This document shows positions 46,986-58,496 of a DNA stretch of 64,000 bases, one piece after another. Below the pieces are notes generated by a model. It made no database searches and was not told the DNA's origin. It was given only the letters and a program-made list of their open reading frames with translations. A program made the translations under genes and the position numbers. The stretch is from Euclidia mi (lineage: Eukaryota; Arthropoda; Insecta; Lepidoptera; Erebidae), in assembly GCA_944739405.2 (NCBI GenBank), contig OX123200.2, positions 6,464,761 through 6,528,760 on the forward strand, in the 5' to 3' direction. Numbering within the stretch: the stretch's first letter is position 1; every line of letters begins with the position of its first letter.

Positions 46986-49044
46986 AGCTATAAATTATAA
47001 CCTTAATATTACGAGTTTTTGATCGAGACTAACAGTTGAGCTCAGATAATTCTCTGACCGCGCGCTCTACGCTCTCTATCTCGAAAACAGTTCAAGGTAT
47101 AAAAAAATGTTAAATAGAAAAGTTATAGAGAATTTAATTCTCTACAATATAGAAAATAAATTCAAATAGCGCAAAACTCATAGAAAACGAGATATTTGCC
47201 AAAAATGTAAAATAAATCGATTTTTGTTACCTTTGACCCCTGAATTGAATACTTGCGGACATCCAATTGTATGTGACTTTGAGAACAGTTTTAGGATGCC
47301 AAAATACAAGTTTTTACGTGGTAATATACTGGGAATGTCGATTTTCCGAGGTCAGACCCTATAATGACTGGACTAGTAGGCCTCCCGCAACATGAACCGA
47401 CAATCTTGTTAGGATCGCGGACAACGGATGGATGTGGGTCTATGTGGAGAGTCTTGGGAGTCGACTATCCAGTAGTTTAGTTCTAAGCAATACTGTCGTG
47501 GAGCCCTTAGAGATGCTTCATGGAGATCTGGGGCTACGCGGAGCATACTTTGAGAATGGCTGCGATAACATTTAAGAATGGTATGTTTATCAGACGCCTG
47601 GTTGCCAAAGTAGGTACAAGCTCAGCCTATTTCAAATCAATGACCGTATGCTTCATATTATTACAACAGATTTTTTCTCCTCATTAACATGCATATAACT
47701 GTTGTGTCCACACCGAAAGGGTCCCGGAAAATATGACCCTTGCCATTGACATAAGCATTATAATGAGGGTAAATAATGTAGGTAGCCCTCGCTGCAATTG
47801 TCAGGTAAACAGCTGCTGGCCGCACAATGCGTTTTCGGACCTATTTGACCTTGCAGCATTATTTTGAACGCGGTAAAAAATTGGTTATTATGCTTAGCAG
47901 ATTGGGATGGCAGAATTTGCATGTAATTAATAATGTTAATAATTCATTGTTGTCTTTCAGGTGCCGTGGATTTTATGATATTTGCTTACCGGTCTGGGAT
48001 TTGATGACGGAACTTTCCCTTATGAATTATACGAATAAAATGTTAACAATGTGAACTGAAACGGTTCTTATAGAACTGACAACCGTTAAAATAGTTGTGT
48101 TCGAGACCGCGCATTGGCAAACATTGCTTAGGACGTCCTTCGGCTAGGAGGAGTGGCGATTTACGCTAAGAGGTTGGCAGCGGCTGGACACGAAGCGCCA
48201 AAAATTTAGCTCATTAGTGTGCCATTGGAGAGGCTATCCTATAAGCTGATGATGGTGACGGTGATGTGAAGTCAAATATGGCTTAATTAATGTTCTTTTA
48301 ACGTTGGCTTAAAATATATATAATAGAAACCAGTGGCAGTGTAACAACTCTGGCCCTATTTAAGCAGAAATTCTGTGCAAAATATATAGCACCGTCATCT
48401 ACAACATTGAATTACTAGATCATTGACATAATATTAAGTTACTTAATTCGGTATAGCTATCTACGGATAACCCATTTCTAATAATACTCATCAACAAAAC
48501 AAAAAAAGCAACATCTCCAAACAACCCTACAAAATAGGGTCAGCAAACAAATTCCGATAAAGCTCTCAATTGATAGTTTTTTTACTTTTTAATGGACACC
48601 TGGCCCTTATTTAAATATAATTATTATTCAGCTGACCCTTCGGGTCCTTTTCATGGCGTCTACTTTTTAAGGTCAGGCATTGTTTTGTAAGGTCCATTGT
48701 GGATGCTAATGGTACGGTTGGTAATCCCAGTATCTTTTGTTTGGTGTAGCGGAAATATTCCGAGGTATTGTTCTATGAAAGGGTTAGTGCAAGTCCGAAT
48801 TGTGCATCATTTGCTCCGTATGAAGTTTTGTATAAAGATGTACCAAAGCATGTAATTGCAAAAAGATTTTTATTGGCAATCCTTTACCGTTGATACAATA
48901 CATATCAACGTTATTTGTATGTGACGTACCACGATTTATCCGCTATAGCTTAGTAGAAAATTACTTACAAGACTGCTACGCGGCGCACAAACTTTTAGAT
49001 GATAAATGCACATTATTTTTTATAATATTAGGTATATTGAGATG
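46986..49044. other. No intact gene; decayed LINE pieces
   Basis: 47370-47430 and 48120-48250 contain GRPPA.- and LGRPSARRSGDLR-like LINE tail words with frame breaks. The 75-codon ORF 47827-48054 has no supporting feature. Confidence 0.35.
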
Positions 49045-49325
49045 AGGCAGCGATAGCCTAGGAGATACCATCGGACTGCTATGCAGAGGGTATCGGGTTC
49101 GAATCGACGGCGCGCACCAGTGACTTTTCGTCATGAACATCTTTGACAGTCGTTACGGGGAGTCTGTACCCTCAAATAAACTAATACTGCTCTCAACAAT
49201 GGATCGCTATTCCTTTGTCGCTCTGTGGAAAAGCTGATTTTCTGTCATATCTGGTTAGACTAGTAAGCGGATCTTGGGCTCCAAATCGTGGATGCAACCG
49301 GGATAACGCTAAGCCGATGATGATG
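49045..49325 (+). mobile_element. SINE C, near full length
   Basis: A head GCAGCGATAGCCTAGGAGAT ... GGGTTCGAATCG is followed by CTTTGACAGTCGTTACGGGG, AAACTAATACTGCTCTCAAC and the end GCAACCGGGATAACGC. Confidence 0.83.
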
Positions 49326-49549
49326 ACTTAATCTGAGATTCCATAAAAAGGCAATGTTTTAAAAATTGCTATAAGAATTCTATTTACCTTTTGCTTTTTA
49401 TTCGATTGTGGGGTCTAATATAAGATTGTTATCCATGGGTACCCTATTGCTTTCTGTTTTGATTTGACAAAATAAGTTAACAATTCTACATTACCTATAC
49501 TTCAATGCGTTCCTGAGTATACTGGTGCCTGAACCGGAACCTGTTTGCA

Positions 49550-49870
49550 TTTTTTTTTTTGTAGTTATAGGCGGCAAACGAGCAGACGGATCACCTGATG
49601 GTAAGCAATTACCGCCGCCCATGAACACAAGCAACACCACAGGAGTCACAAGTGCATTGCCGCCCCTTTGTGTTGGGAAAAGGGATAGGATGAGGAGGGG
49701 GATGAGGGAGAAGGAATAGGGTATAGGGCCTCCGGCACTCTCACTCACCGAGCGAAACGCAACAGTTTAGGTACTGTTACTTAACGTCGATTTTCTGTGA
49801 GAGGGTAGTACTTCCCCGGTCGAGCCGGCCCATTCATGCTGAAATCAGCAAGGCCCTACTACCTGTATAT
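49550..49870 (+). repeat. Repeat J
   Basis: The words GGCGGCAAACGAGCAGACGG, ATCACCTGATGGTAAGCAAT and TACTTCCCCGGTCGAGCCGG recur in whole or part at 52650-53000, 12608-12715 and 16577-16695. No coding role; a 3' word TTCTGTGAGAGGGTAGTACT closes it. Confidence 0.7.
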
Positions 49871-50175
49871 TCTTTTTGTCTACCCATTGCCGAAGTAGTT
49901 AATTTTAGGTATAAATTATACTTACATTCAGTCATCAGTTAGCTGAAAATAAATTTTGATCATCCAATAAAAAAGAAATCAGTAAATCAAATGATAAGTA
50001 GCAAAGTTTTGTGAATCTTTAGAGAATACAAAGCCAGCAATTCCGTAGATTATTTCCTAATTTGTACCTAAACAGAAATGGAGATCCATCAGCGGCTGGC
50101 TGGCTTAGTGTCGGTCCTCGCACTTGATGACTAAGTATCCATGGATTTGGGAATTATAGATAATTATATATAAAA

Positions 50176-50379
50176 TCTTATACTAATATATAAAGCTGAA
50201 GAGTTTCTTTGTTTGCTTGAACGCGCTAATCTCAGGAACTACTGGCCCAATTTGAAAAAATATTTCTGTGTAAGATAGCCCATTTATCGCGGAAGGCTAT
50301 AGGCTATAATAACATCACGCTATAAGTCACGGGAGCGGAGCAGTACCCTTAAATAACGCAGGTGCCGTGGCTCATCTAG
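50176..50379 (+). mobile_element. Helitron G, non-autonomous copy
   Basis: Starts TC after A (TCTTATACTAATATATAAAG), has GAACGCGCTAATCTCAGGAA and ends GCTCATCTAG before T. Confidence 0.85.
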
Positions 50380-51110
50380 TTTGACATAAGCTGCAAAAAT
50401 CAAATAGCCAAATTCACCGACAGATCGATTATTGGCAACATGGGTTGGTCCGAATCAACAACCAATAGATCGCATGCGAGTTATTACGTCGGAAATGTTT
50501 TCCAAACATTTTGTAAAAGCTCCTCTGAATACTTACTATCCGTCACATGAAGAGAGAAACGAATCCGTTCATTTGATGCCCGTGTTCAGACTTCAGGCTA
50601 TGGATTGTGATTACAGTTCGGCCAAAGCAGTATGACCGCAGTTTCACTTGCTTTGTAAGGGAGCAGTAGGTACCTACTTGTTTATACGAAGCTCCGTTGG
50701 CATTCTGCACTTCTTCAAATTTAAGAAAGGGGAAGAGTAGGTGTCAGCACCTACAGGTGCCTACACTCAAAAAGGATGTAGAAGCTATCTTCTTAAAAAT
50801 CGGTGGCTGCTCCAACTTGCCCTTTCCGTAGTGTTGACAGCGTTAAATATGCTGGCACCTACGAACTTCGGTTATCGCCACAAATCAGGCTGACCGTACT
50901 CCTGTTGCCGCACTTGATTTGAATAAGTCAAGCAAATACCTTCTCTGGATAGTTGGTACGTACATAGAATGAACGAAAGTAGGTAGGTAAATACCTAAGT
51001 AGGTTCCTAACCAAACATACATAGGTAGACAGGGTAAAAAAAGACTAAAATGATCTACTTAACTAGGCAATTATCAGGGAAAGTGAAAGTACTTCTACTA
51101 ATAAATAATT
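50380..51110. other. No gene recognised
   Basis: A 67-codon ORF (50432-50635) is open but has no domain or splice context. The rest is unclassified with many GGTACCTA-like words. Confidence 0.35.
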
Positions 51111-51290
51111 TCTGTGACGCTTGACACTGCGCCGAGTGTTGTGGGTTCGATTCCTACACGAGTAAACACTTTGTGTAATCCATAAATTGTTGTACATCGA
51201 GTCTGGGTGTTCATTGTGTCCGTGGGTTGTATGTTTGTAAAGTCCCCCGCGACACAGGATTTATTCCTAGTGCGGGAGTTGCCGTTAAAC
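51111..51290 (+). mobile_element. SINE D
   Basis: A tRNA-like head with B-box GGGTTCGATTCC (after CTTGACACTGCGCCGAGTGT), then ACACTTTGTGTAATCCATAA, GAGTCTGGGTGTTCATTGTG and AGTCCCCCGCGACACAGGAT with CCTAGTGCGGGAGTTG at the end. A second copy lies at 63183. Confidence 0.85.
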
Positions 51291-51448
51291 AAAAAAAAAT
51301 GTTCTGTAGTAGCAGAGACTAGTAAAGTCACTAGTCTCTGGTAGTAGATTACAAATTTATTGCAGTGCCGAATTACAACTTGTAAGTTGTTGATAGGTGG
51401 TAACACAGAAGTTTTAAGTCTTATTAAACATAATTGTTTTATTAAATT

Positions 51449-52003
51449 TAAGGAATACTTTGACCAACGAAGTAGGTACTGAGAAAGGGATATGGTACAG
51501 GACGATACAAAGTGAACCACCCCACATTCCTTGGTTTGCTCATGCAGACATTAGTAAATCTAATGTAGTTATGGCTCACAGGTTGCGGTCGGGCCACTTC
51601 CCATCTAAGAAGTTTGGGCATCTCATGAAAAAATATGATTCACCTAATTGTGATGTAGGTATGTGGCAAAATTGATGATGTCCAACACTTGCTATTAGAA
51701 TGTGAAAAGAACCGAAGAGAAAGAGAGTCGTTACTGGTTGCCTGCAGAATAAATAAATATGATGTAGGAGCTTTTACAAAAATATTAGTAAAGCCTGGCT
51801 CTAAAAAAGCTAGACTTTTATATGAAATGGTTGCTGCAGCTGTGAGTGCCTCAAATACTAATAGGTAATTTCTTATAATAATAATAATCTATGTATACAT
51901 AGGTTATAATGTTTTAGTTTTAAGATTAGGGTATGATGAGGCTGGCATACCATTGTTTGGTTAAAGCCTCTTTAAAAATAATGAATAAAAAAAAAACTTC
52001 TAA
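51449..52003 (+). pseudogene. Non-LTR retrotransposon C-terminus, frameshifted
   Basis: The tail of a LINE polyprotein after its RNase H region. First frame: ..VVMAHRLRSGHFPSKKFGHL. After a shift near 51662, the second frame reads KIDDVQHLLLECEKNRRERE, the zinc-binding-like CxxxDDVQHLLLEC pattern common in Jockey/I/R1-type elements. It ends with ARLLYEMVAAAVSASNTNR, a short 3' untranslated region with GCATACCATTGTTTGG, and an A-rich tail (51983-52000). Confidence 0.82.
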
Positions 52004-52649
52004 GTGCTGCCATCTATGGACAACTATGAAACTATTGAGACTCATCGGTCAGCAGAGCCACCTACCGATCTTATTTATAACTCTTCCAGTTTTATATTAA
52101 GAAATACAGATGGCGCTAAAGCAAACAAAAGGCGATACATTTTAAATGTACTTGGTTTATCAAATGTATAGTATCAATGAATCAGTACAGTTTCTAGTAA
52201 CGTTATGTAGTAATATTGGAAAAATTGGAAACAAGAAACCACTTTATAGGAAATCATGTATATTTCCTAAAAATATAATTTTGAGAAAATGCCATCTATA
52301 CACCGGAGAAAGAACTAGATTATCTGTGATGTTTCTAGTTAATGTTCTGTTAAACACTATAGATGTTAGCACAGGTATAAAATTAAGTATCATTATATTA
52401 TTCATCATCATTACACGAAATACCTACTCTTGATTTTATTGCCTGATTTTAGATAAAACTAGCAATTACCCGCGTCTTCGTTCGCTTGGAACTTGAATTG
52501 ATGTATGGTGGTTTTCAAAATACTTTCAGTCACTATTGGATACATAGCACAGCAGTAATGTACGCGACTGCAGTGTAGAGGCTTCGAGTTGGAATTGCCG
52601 TACCTACTTACTACTCAACATTTTACAGGGGAAATAGCCTTTACTCCTC

Positions 52650-53000
52650 ACAACTTATATTTTTTGAGCTATCAGGTAAAGCAATAGATGGATCGCCTGA
52701 TACCTAGTAAGCGATTATCGCAGTGGACACCCACAACACCATAGACTCCCCTGGCGTGGCCAGCCTGACTTGAGTGAATCGGAAAAAGGAACATGTGCTG
52801 GTGGAGAAGCCATATGTGGTAGGTAGTAAACGGAGATGTGGCTTCAGTGTCTCACCGAACGACATGCAACATTGCGTAGGTACCTACAGATACGATTACG
52901 TTACATCAAATTCTGTGAGAGCCTAGTAGATACCTACTTCCCCGGTCAAAACAGCACATTCCTGCTCTATTACCACGAAAGAAAAGTAAAGTAAATACAG
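52650..53000 (+). repeat. Repeat J, diverged
   Basis: GATGGATCGCCTGATACC, GCGATTATCGCAGTGGACAC and TTCTGTGAGAGCCTAG, CTTCCCCGGTCAAAACAG occur in the order of repeat J. Confidence 0.65.
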
Positions 53001-54098
53001 CTATTTGGTAATAAAGCATCAATGTTGGTCCAGCCGATTCAAGATTACCCGAATCAAACGAACAAACAGATGTAGGTATACCGGCGGATTATATTATCTG
53101 TGCCGGCGGTAAAATACAAAGAAATAATTATGGTAAAATATTTAGGTAAATAGAATTTTAGTATTAATAGGTAGATATTGTGTAAATAAGGTGTGATCAT
53201 GAAAAAACCTATTATTTTGACATTACAGACAGACACTTATTTATATTGGTACATAGAGGAGGTTCTGTGCTAGTTACTTTAAAAAAAAAACAGCGAGAAT
53301 TTGGGCGCGCGACCGCTTAGCATTTCGCGCAGCGCGTGTGTTCGATTCTCCGGCGAGAATGTGCTCGACAAACAATGTGATTAGCATGATTTTTCTTCGT
53401 CTATTGATTGTTTGAATTGAAAGACAAAAATCACAAAATAATCAAGCTTTAGGTTTCTAGGGCAAGAATACTTACCGTTCAATAAAAATGAAACTCGTGT
53501 TATGTCAAATACTTTATTATGAGGTAAAATTTGAATACGTACATTTGTACAAATCTGGAATGCTATAGAGTCCATGGAAATGTTTTTTTTTTTGGGCTTA
53601 GCGTGCATTTGTCAGACGACGCATTTTTATTTTGTAAATGTCAAGAGAGGGTTAGTGTAAAGTTAAATCCAAATTGGTGGGGTCGCAGCCCTTGTCCTGC
53701 GGCTGCCATCTTGAAAACAAATGGATTTTCTAGTTTATCTGGCAAACTATTGGGGATACAGAAAAAAATCAAAACATGTTTGGTTGCAAATTAAATTCTC
53801 TACAACTTTAGTCCCAAAGGTTTACTTAGTCGTAAAATGAAAATTAACAAAGTTACAAACGAAAATCAAATTAAATTTGCAACAAATTTTCTTTTAATAT
53901 ATTTTAAGTTTTTCGTCATCAGTTATAAAATTTAATTTGCAATCAAAATCTCTAACACATTCTTTGCGCGGCCTATAGTTTACCAGATAATCAAGAACAC
54001 TCCTTACACATTTAAAAAATAAAATTGCGTCCTCCGATGAATGCAACCGCAAACGTAACTTTTCAATGGACGAATAAAAATATCTAAAGATCTAAACA
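53001..54098. other. Downstream flank of the lipase gene
   Basis: No second gene. A tRNA-like SINE scrap lies at about 53305-53390 (TTCGATTCTCCGGCGAGAAT). On the minus strand, ATTAAA at about 53932-53937 is a possible variant poly(A) signal ~160 bp after the lipase stop. A closer canonical AATAAA is not seen. Confidence 0.4.
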
Positions 54099-54604
54099 CT
54101 ATAGTTTGAAGATAGACTTCCATCCAAACTTTTTACCTTTGCTCTTCTTAGCCAAATTCACTTTAGAATCAAAGAAATCAAACTTCCTATTCAATCCCAT
54201 CTCACCTAAGAAGTAGGGGTAAGTATTATACGTCGACAAATAGAAGACACCTTGCTTCGTTTGATCCGTATTGAGACCAACGACATTCGTAACTTGTGGT
54301 GTATGATCATAGCATTTGTTGTCTCTAGCTTGCTGCACAGAATCGCATTGCATTGCGATAAACTTATTTGGATTGTAAAGAGCTGATATCCAAAGTGTCA
54401 GAGCTCTTATATGGCTGCATATGACATTGCAAGGAGCCCAGATAAAGTCGCCTGGTTGGTATTCTCCGCCGTTGACGTAGAAGTTGACGTGGCCTATGGG
54501 AGCGGCCATTCCGAAACCGTCTATGTTGGTCTTTATGACGTCTACGAAGTCCGCGTCTGATGCATCTAGGCGGTCTTCTGGACCTAGGTTTCTGAAGCAT
54601 GGAC
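54099..54604 (-). CDS. Lipase last exon with catalytic His
   Basis: The acceptor ATATATTCCAG ends at 54605. The exon starts GPCFRNLGPEDRLDASDAD and ends in a Lys-rich tail (KSKGKKFGWKSIFKL) before the stop. The ATG upstream of the acceptor at 54629 is intronic and should not be taken as a start. Confidence 0.95.
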
Positions 54605-57174
54605 CTGGAATATATGTACAATGGAACATGATTACTTATGGGTCGGTTATGTATCATCAGTAAATGGCAAGGCATGGCTGGAATAAAATAACAACCAGGC
54701 GGCTGTTAAGACAACGGCAACAGCTAGCAGTGCTGATGAGGACATTGCTTTCATAGAACAATGCCTTGGCACAGCAGCGCCTTCTTATCTTTGTCCGGCT
54801 TCTGGCATCTGCTTTAATGCAAGGCAGTAATCCTCAGCAAGGGGATCACCTGCCCCTGACTCAAACTGTTTACTACCTGCTTCTGCCGGTGGGCAGAACC
54901 CGGGATCACACAACAATTTGACCCGTGTGAGTATCCATATGAACCCACAACACACGTCGTAGTAACCAGCCATCCCATTGTGCAGTTTATTTTTGAATGT
55001 CGTACATTTAAATTTATTTTGTCTTCATCTAGTTAAGGCAATAAAAGAATACATATTTCTTTCTTTCAACCAGGAAGGCTCTTCATAAGATACACTATTT
55101 ACCTGATGGGTCCAAAGCAGTTATCCTGGAGATATTCCTTCCCGTCATCTCCCTGTAGTGCTTGGCTATGAAGCTGACTGTCTGCCCGCCGAGGCTGAGG
55201 CCCACCAGCGACAACTTTTGAGGGTCCAGCCCTTGTGCGGTCAGGTTCACCATCATCTCAGCAACGTACTTGCCTACGGCGCGGATGTTGCGAGCGGCCC
55301 TGGAAATAATTATTATTATAACATCCATAAAATATAATTATATATGCAAAATATATGCCCTTTAAGTGTGTCCTCTAATGAGTACCTAATCATGCTTATA
55401 GCGGAAATATTTCTTTATTTCTAGAATAGGCCATTTCCGCACTATGAATAAGTCCAGGAGACAGGTACAAATATGCAACCATGGAACACAAAAAACATCC
55501 AGATTCAAAACAACAATAAGTGGGTACCACAACACTTGGTGCATGCTCAACCGGTGCGACGCCCTAGATTTAACCTATAATCTATACTAATATAATAAAG
55601 CGGAAGAGTTTGTTTCTTTGTTTGTTTGTTTGAACGCGCTAATCTCAGGAACTACCGGTTGGATCTGAAAAATTCTTTTTGTATACGATAGCCCAGTTAT
55701 TCCGGAAGGCTATAGGCTATATAAAATTACGCCACAACTTTTAGGGGCCAGACAAAAATAATAAAATGGTCAAAGGAGAAGGGGGAGGGTTGGGTCAAAG
55801 GCAAAAAAAGGCTAAACGGATAGGATACAATATATATGGGTATCGTTTTCGAGATTTTCAGGACGCTGATTAATAATATGAAATTGATTTAGTGATCCAA
55901 GATGGCGGACGGGAAATCAAAGATGGCGGATGAGAAAATTTTAAATATCAATATGGGTATCGTCTCTGATGATTTAAGGGATGGTGAATCCAAATAAAAC
56001 ATCTATTTCGTGATCAAAGATGGCGGATCGGAAATCAAAGATAACGGACGGGATTTTTTTTACAGTCGATATGGGTATCGTCGCCGTTATTTTAAGGAAT
56101 GGGCAATTCAATATTATATAAAAATCTCTGTTTGATTTGCACCCTGGCCCTTAATCTCTTATCATTATAAGAGATTAAGCGCCAAGTCAATGGTAACTTT
56201 AGAAAAGGGGCTTGGAAAAAAGGGAATTCAATAAAAACTCTTAAAAAGGCGATACGGAGTTCGCTGGGCCAGCTAGTCTCTCATATATTTGAACAAATTT
56301 TAACAATTGGCGAATGACGGACTATAATAATACTCTAAGCATTATACCAATTGTGTGAGATCTTTGCATAGGAGTGTATGGTATGCTTTGTTTCTACTTT
56401 ACATATACATATTTTGCTCAATACAATATTTTTCACCCGGCAAGGCCTAAACTAGTGGAGATACATACAGACTGCCATGCAGAGGGTTCAAATCCACTTT
56501 TCGAAGTTACTCCTATGTGCGTATTAAATTGTTAATTATCGCTTGTCCCGTGCCTCGGAGAGCACGTAAGCCGTCGTTCTTTGACAGTCGTTATAGGGCG
56601 TCAGTACCTCTAAATAAACTGAAACTAGTCTAAACCATGGCATATTGCTATCCCTTCGGGTTGCGGAGGACAGACAGGCAGTCACTCCGTGGAAATATTC
56701 AACCAAATCCCGGTTAGACTAGTAAGTTAACCCCAGGTTGAAACTGGGATAACGCTAGGAGGATGATGACAATATTTTCCACCCCTGACTCCTGAACCCA
56801 AAAAGTAAAGCAGCATATCTCAGGAAACATAAATAATACTCAGGAAACATAAATATACGTAATAAATAATACTTACAAAGGATATTCCGCGTAGGTGAAA
56901 GAACTGGTATCCAGCAAGAACACATTAAAACCCAGCCTTTTGTAAGTCGGAGCCAGCAGAAGTCCTGGTGGAAAGTTCGGATGGTCCATATACCCTCCTA
57001 CATACATGACGGTCGGTTTGTCGAATGAAACCCCAGGGTCTGAAGCCACATGTTGCATTTCGTAGTAGTTGTATTTGCTTTTGACGGAGATGAACTCATT
57101 GTCTTGTTGAATGGAGATCGTGAGGAGTTTGAGGTTGTCTGGAGAGATTGGGATGGTGACGTTGACGCCGGGAC
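54099..57174 (-). CDS. Secreted pancreatic-lipase-family lipase, 5' end missing
   Basis: Three exons (57174-56877, 55299-55103, 54604-54099) join in frame to about 333 residues. The family (alpha/beta hydrolase, Pfam Lipase type) hydrolyses acylglycerols or phospholipids; in insects many are secreted midgut enzymes. The nucleophile lies in VGLSLGGQ (Ser codon 55196-55194), the Asp in ITALDPSGPCF (55112-55110) and the His in CNVICSHIRAL (54413-54411), so the triad is complete. The elbow is GLSLG rather than the usual GHSLG. Other family marks are DRLDASDADFVDVIKTN and GHVNFYVNGGEYQPGD. Junctions are phase 2 (Leu) and phase 1 (Gly). The signal-peptide exon is not identified; a candidate upstream exon is at 62006-61943. 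The substrate class is not decidable from sequence. Confidence 0.92.
54647..54973 (-). other. Two small same-strand ORFs in the lipase intron
   Basis: Inside the 498-bp intron (54605-55102), one 62-residue ORF (54973-54785, Cys-containing, start MAGYYDVCCGFIWIL) is followed 30 bases later by a 35-residue ORF (54754-54647) that looks like a signal or membrane anchor (SSALLAVAVVLTAAWLLFY). Base composition is closer to coding DNA than the flanks. Alternatives are a retro-inserted mRNA piece, an unknown repeat, or a small bicistronic gene. I do not recognise either peptide. Confidence 0.3.
55103..55299 (-). CDS. Lipase exon with nucleophile Ser and catalytic Asp
   Basis: The acceptor ATTATTTCCAG ends at 55300; the donor CAG|GTAAAT uses 55102. 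197 bp. It carries ARNIRAVGKYVAEMMVNL, LSLVGLSLGGQTVSFIAKHY and ITALDPS. Confidence 0.95.
55581..56276 (+). mobile_element. Composite Helitron with internal minisatellite, in a lipase intron
   Basis: Starts TC after A (TCTATACTAATATAATAAAG) with the Helitron G body, but instead of the usual short end runs through a tandem-repeat region and ends CTGGGCCAGCTAG before T. It lies opposite to the lipase, in the intron 55300-56876. Confidence 0.78.
55835..56110. repeat. 118-bp minisatellite in the Helitron
   Basis: The word ATGGGTATCG lies at 55835, 55953 and 56071, an exact 118-bp period. Each unit carries GATC.AAGATGGCGGA..GGAAATCAAAGAT, so AAGATGGCGGA-type words (YY1/Pho-like core) occur three times, with a fourth decayed copy. 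Confidence 0.88.
56445..56775 (+). mobile_element. SINE C in a lipase intron
   Basis: The decayed head (CAAGGCCTAAACTAGTGGAG) is followed by CTTTTCGAAGTTACTCC, ATCGCTTGTCCCGTGCCTCG, AAACTGAAACTAGTCTAAAC and GGTTAGACTAGTAAG. It sits ~100 bp downstream, on the lipase strand, of the 56877 donor. Confidence 0.8.
56877..57174 (-). CDS. Lipase exon (first clear one)
   Basis: The acceptor TTTCTCAG ends at 57175; the donor CTTT|GTAAGT uses 56876. It enters with two bases of a Gly codon and leaves with two of a Leu codon. It reads PGVNVTIPISPDN at the start and TVMYVGGYMDHPN in the middle, the strand before the oxyanion region, and ends SFTYAEYPL. Confidence 0.92.
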
Positions 57175-57365
57175 CTGAGAAAGAAATTCATCATCATTAT
57201 ACAGTATTTTGCTACCCAATGCCTTATAGGCCTTCGTAATTTGCGTCAGAAAAGCATTGAGTCAATAGAAAGTTTTGGTTATCATACCGCGCTGACCCAT
57301 CCATGACGAAAAGGCATATTGATTCGGGCGGGTAAAAATGGTGGCAGTGCGGTAGCGCACGACAA

Positions 57366-58233
57366 TAGGGTTGTCATGCGTATGCGTCACGTAGGTGCAT
57401 ACATTTAATAAGCTTTTTCGATTATGTTGTATCGTACAATACCTTTATTTAATTAAAATATATTATAGTTTTAAATGTTTTTTTTAAAGTATAAAAGTAT
57501 AGCTATATAGTATTGTATTTTTTTTCGTATTGTAATAGCTTTTTCACTAATTACTCTTAACTATTTCAATGTAATTTGAAAGTTAAGGCGAAATTATTTT
57601 CAAAAATATTAAATTATTATTTCGCAGTCGTCATATATTGGATCAAATTTTTACAAGCATCTATGTTAAAAATATGTTTTAATCTATTCTTTACTTTCAT
57701 ATTTTTGTTGTAATGTTAAAAAGTGTTAACATATTTTTAAAATTGGCAACACTAACATTATGTGAAAAATTAACAATATAAACTTTTCAAATTATTTCAC
57801 AAGTTTAAAATAAATACGTCTTTGTTATCTCAAATGAAGTCGAAAGGTAATTTTCTTACTTAAAATGTTTTTTTTTCAGCAGACATCTTAAACTAACAGA
57901 AATCAGTATAAATAAGTTGTTGGTTATTTATTCCAAGTAGACCTAAATATTTTCAAGGAATATTTTAACAAAAAATATTCAATAAAAAGTAATTGTAAAA
58001 TATTTATGTGTTTTATTTCAACATTATTTCTAACGAAAAACCTAAATTAATTATTTTGTATTGACTTAGTTACGAGTGATTATTAAAATATAATTTAATT
58101 TTGATATTTTAATAAGATACACAAGGAAAAATTGAAATATAGATTCTTAATTACATAAAGATATCAAGTAATAACATTTAACTATTATTTAAAAAAAAAT
58201 GTGCATCCTATATGGGTACGCGCGGCAACCCTA
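57366..58233. mobile_element. Candidate hAT-like element, AT-rich interior
   Basis: The left end TAGGGTTGTCATGCGTATGC and the complement of the right end TAGGGTTGCCGCGCGTACCC form an imperfect inverted pair; TAGGGTTGCC-like ends are common in insect hAT elements. I could not find a clean 8-bp duplication, so this is tentative. The interior is AT-rich with no ORF. Confidence 0.4.
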
Positions 58234-58363
58234 GCGTCGAATGCCACGACCTTCAGCCGCTGGATAACGATGTTTATAATGATGACTTCTGGCAGGGTCG
58301 CGGCTAAGTATAATAACTGATAACCGAAATTTGTGTATCCAGCTGTTATGAAACGTCGTCGGA

Positions 58364-58496
58364 CACTGCGGTGGTTTTAGTGGGTATGCCCGGATTACAA
58401 TACTTCTAGACTAGAGTCACACACACACATCACTCCTGCCAGTCCCAAAAAGCGGAGAATGGGCCCGTAATATGTATACCCACAAATAAAAAAACA
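58364..58496 (+). mobile_element. LINE 3' end, 5'-truncated
   Basis: GGACACTGCGGTGGTTTTAG, CTCCTGCCAGTCCCAAAAAG and an A-rich end match the 3' blocks of array unit 3 (24748-24830). A SINE A follows directly after its tail. Confidence 0.75.

Noticed and set aside
47080..47230. Possible conserved element with words like GAGAATTTAATTCTCTACAA
   Set aside because: Similar words occur at 53790-53815 and are typical of old transposon interiors; too decayed to classify.
49491..49748. 85-codon minus-strand ORF and 64-codon plus-strand ORF at the same place
   Set aside because: Both lie within repeat J and have no coding features.
56998..57219. 73-codon minus-strand ORF over the lipase exon
   Set aside because: It is a shadow in another frame; the splice-consistent frame is the lipase.
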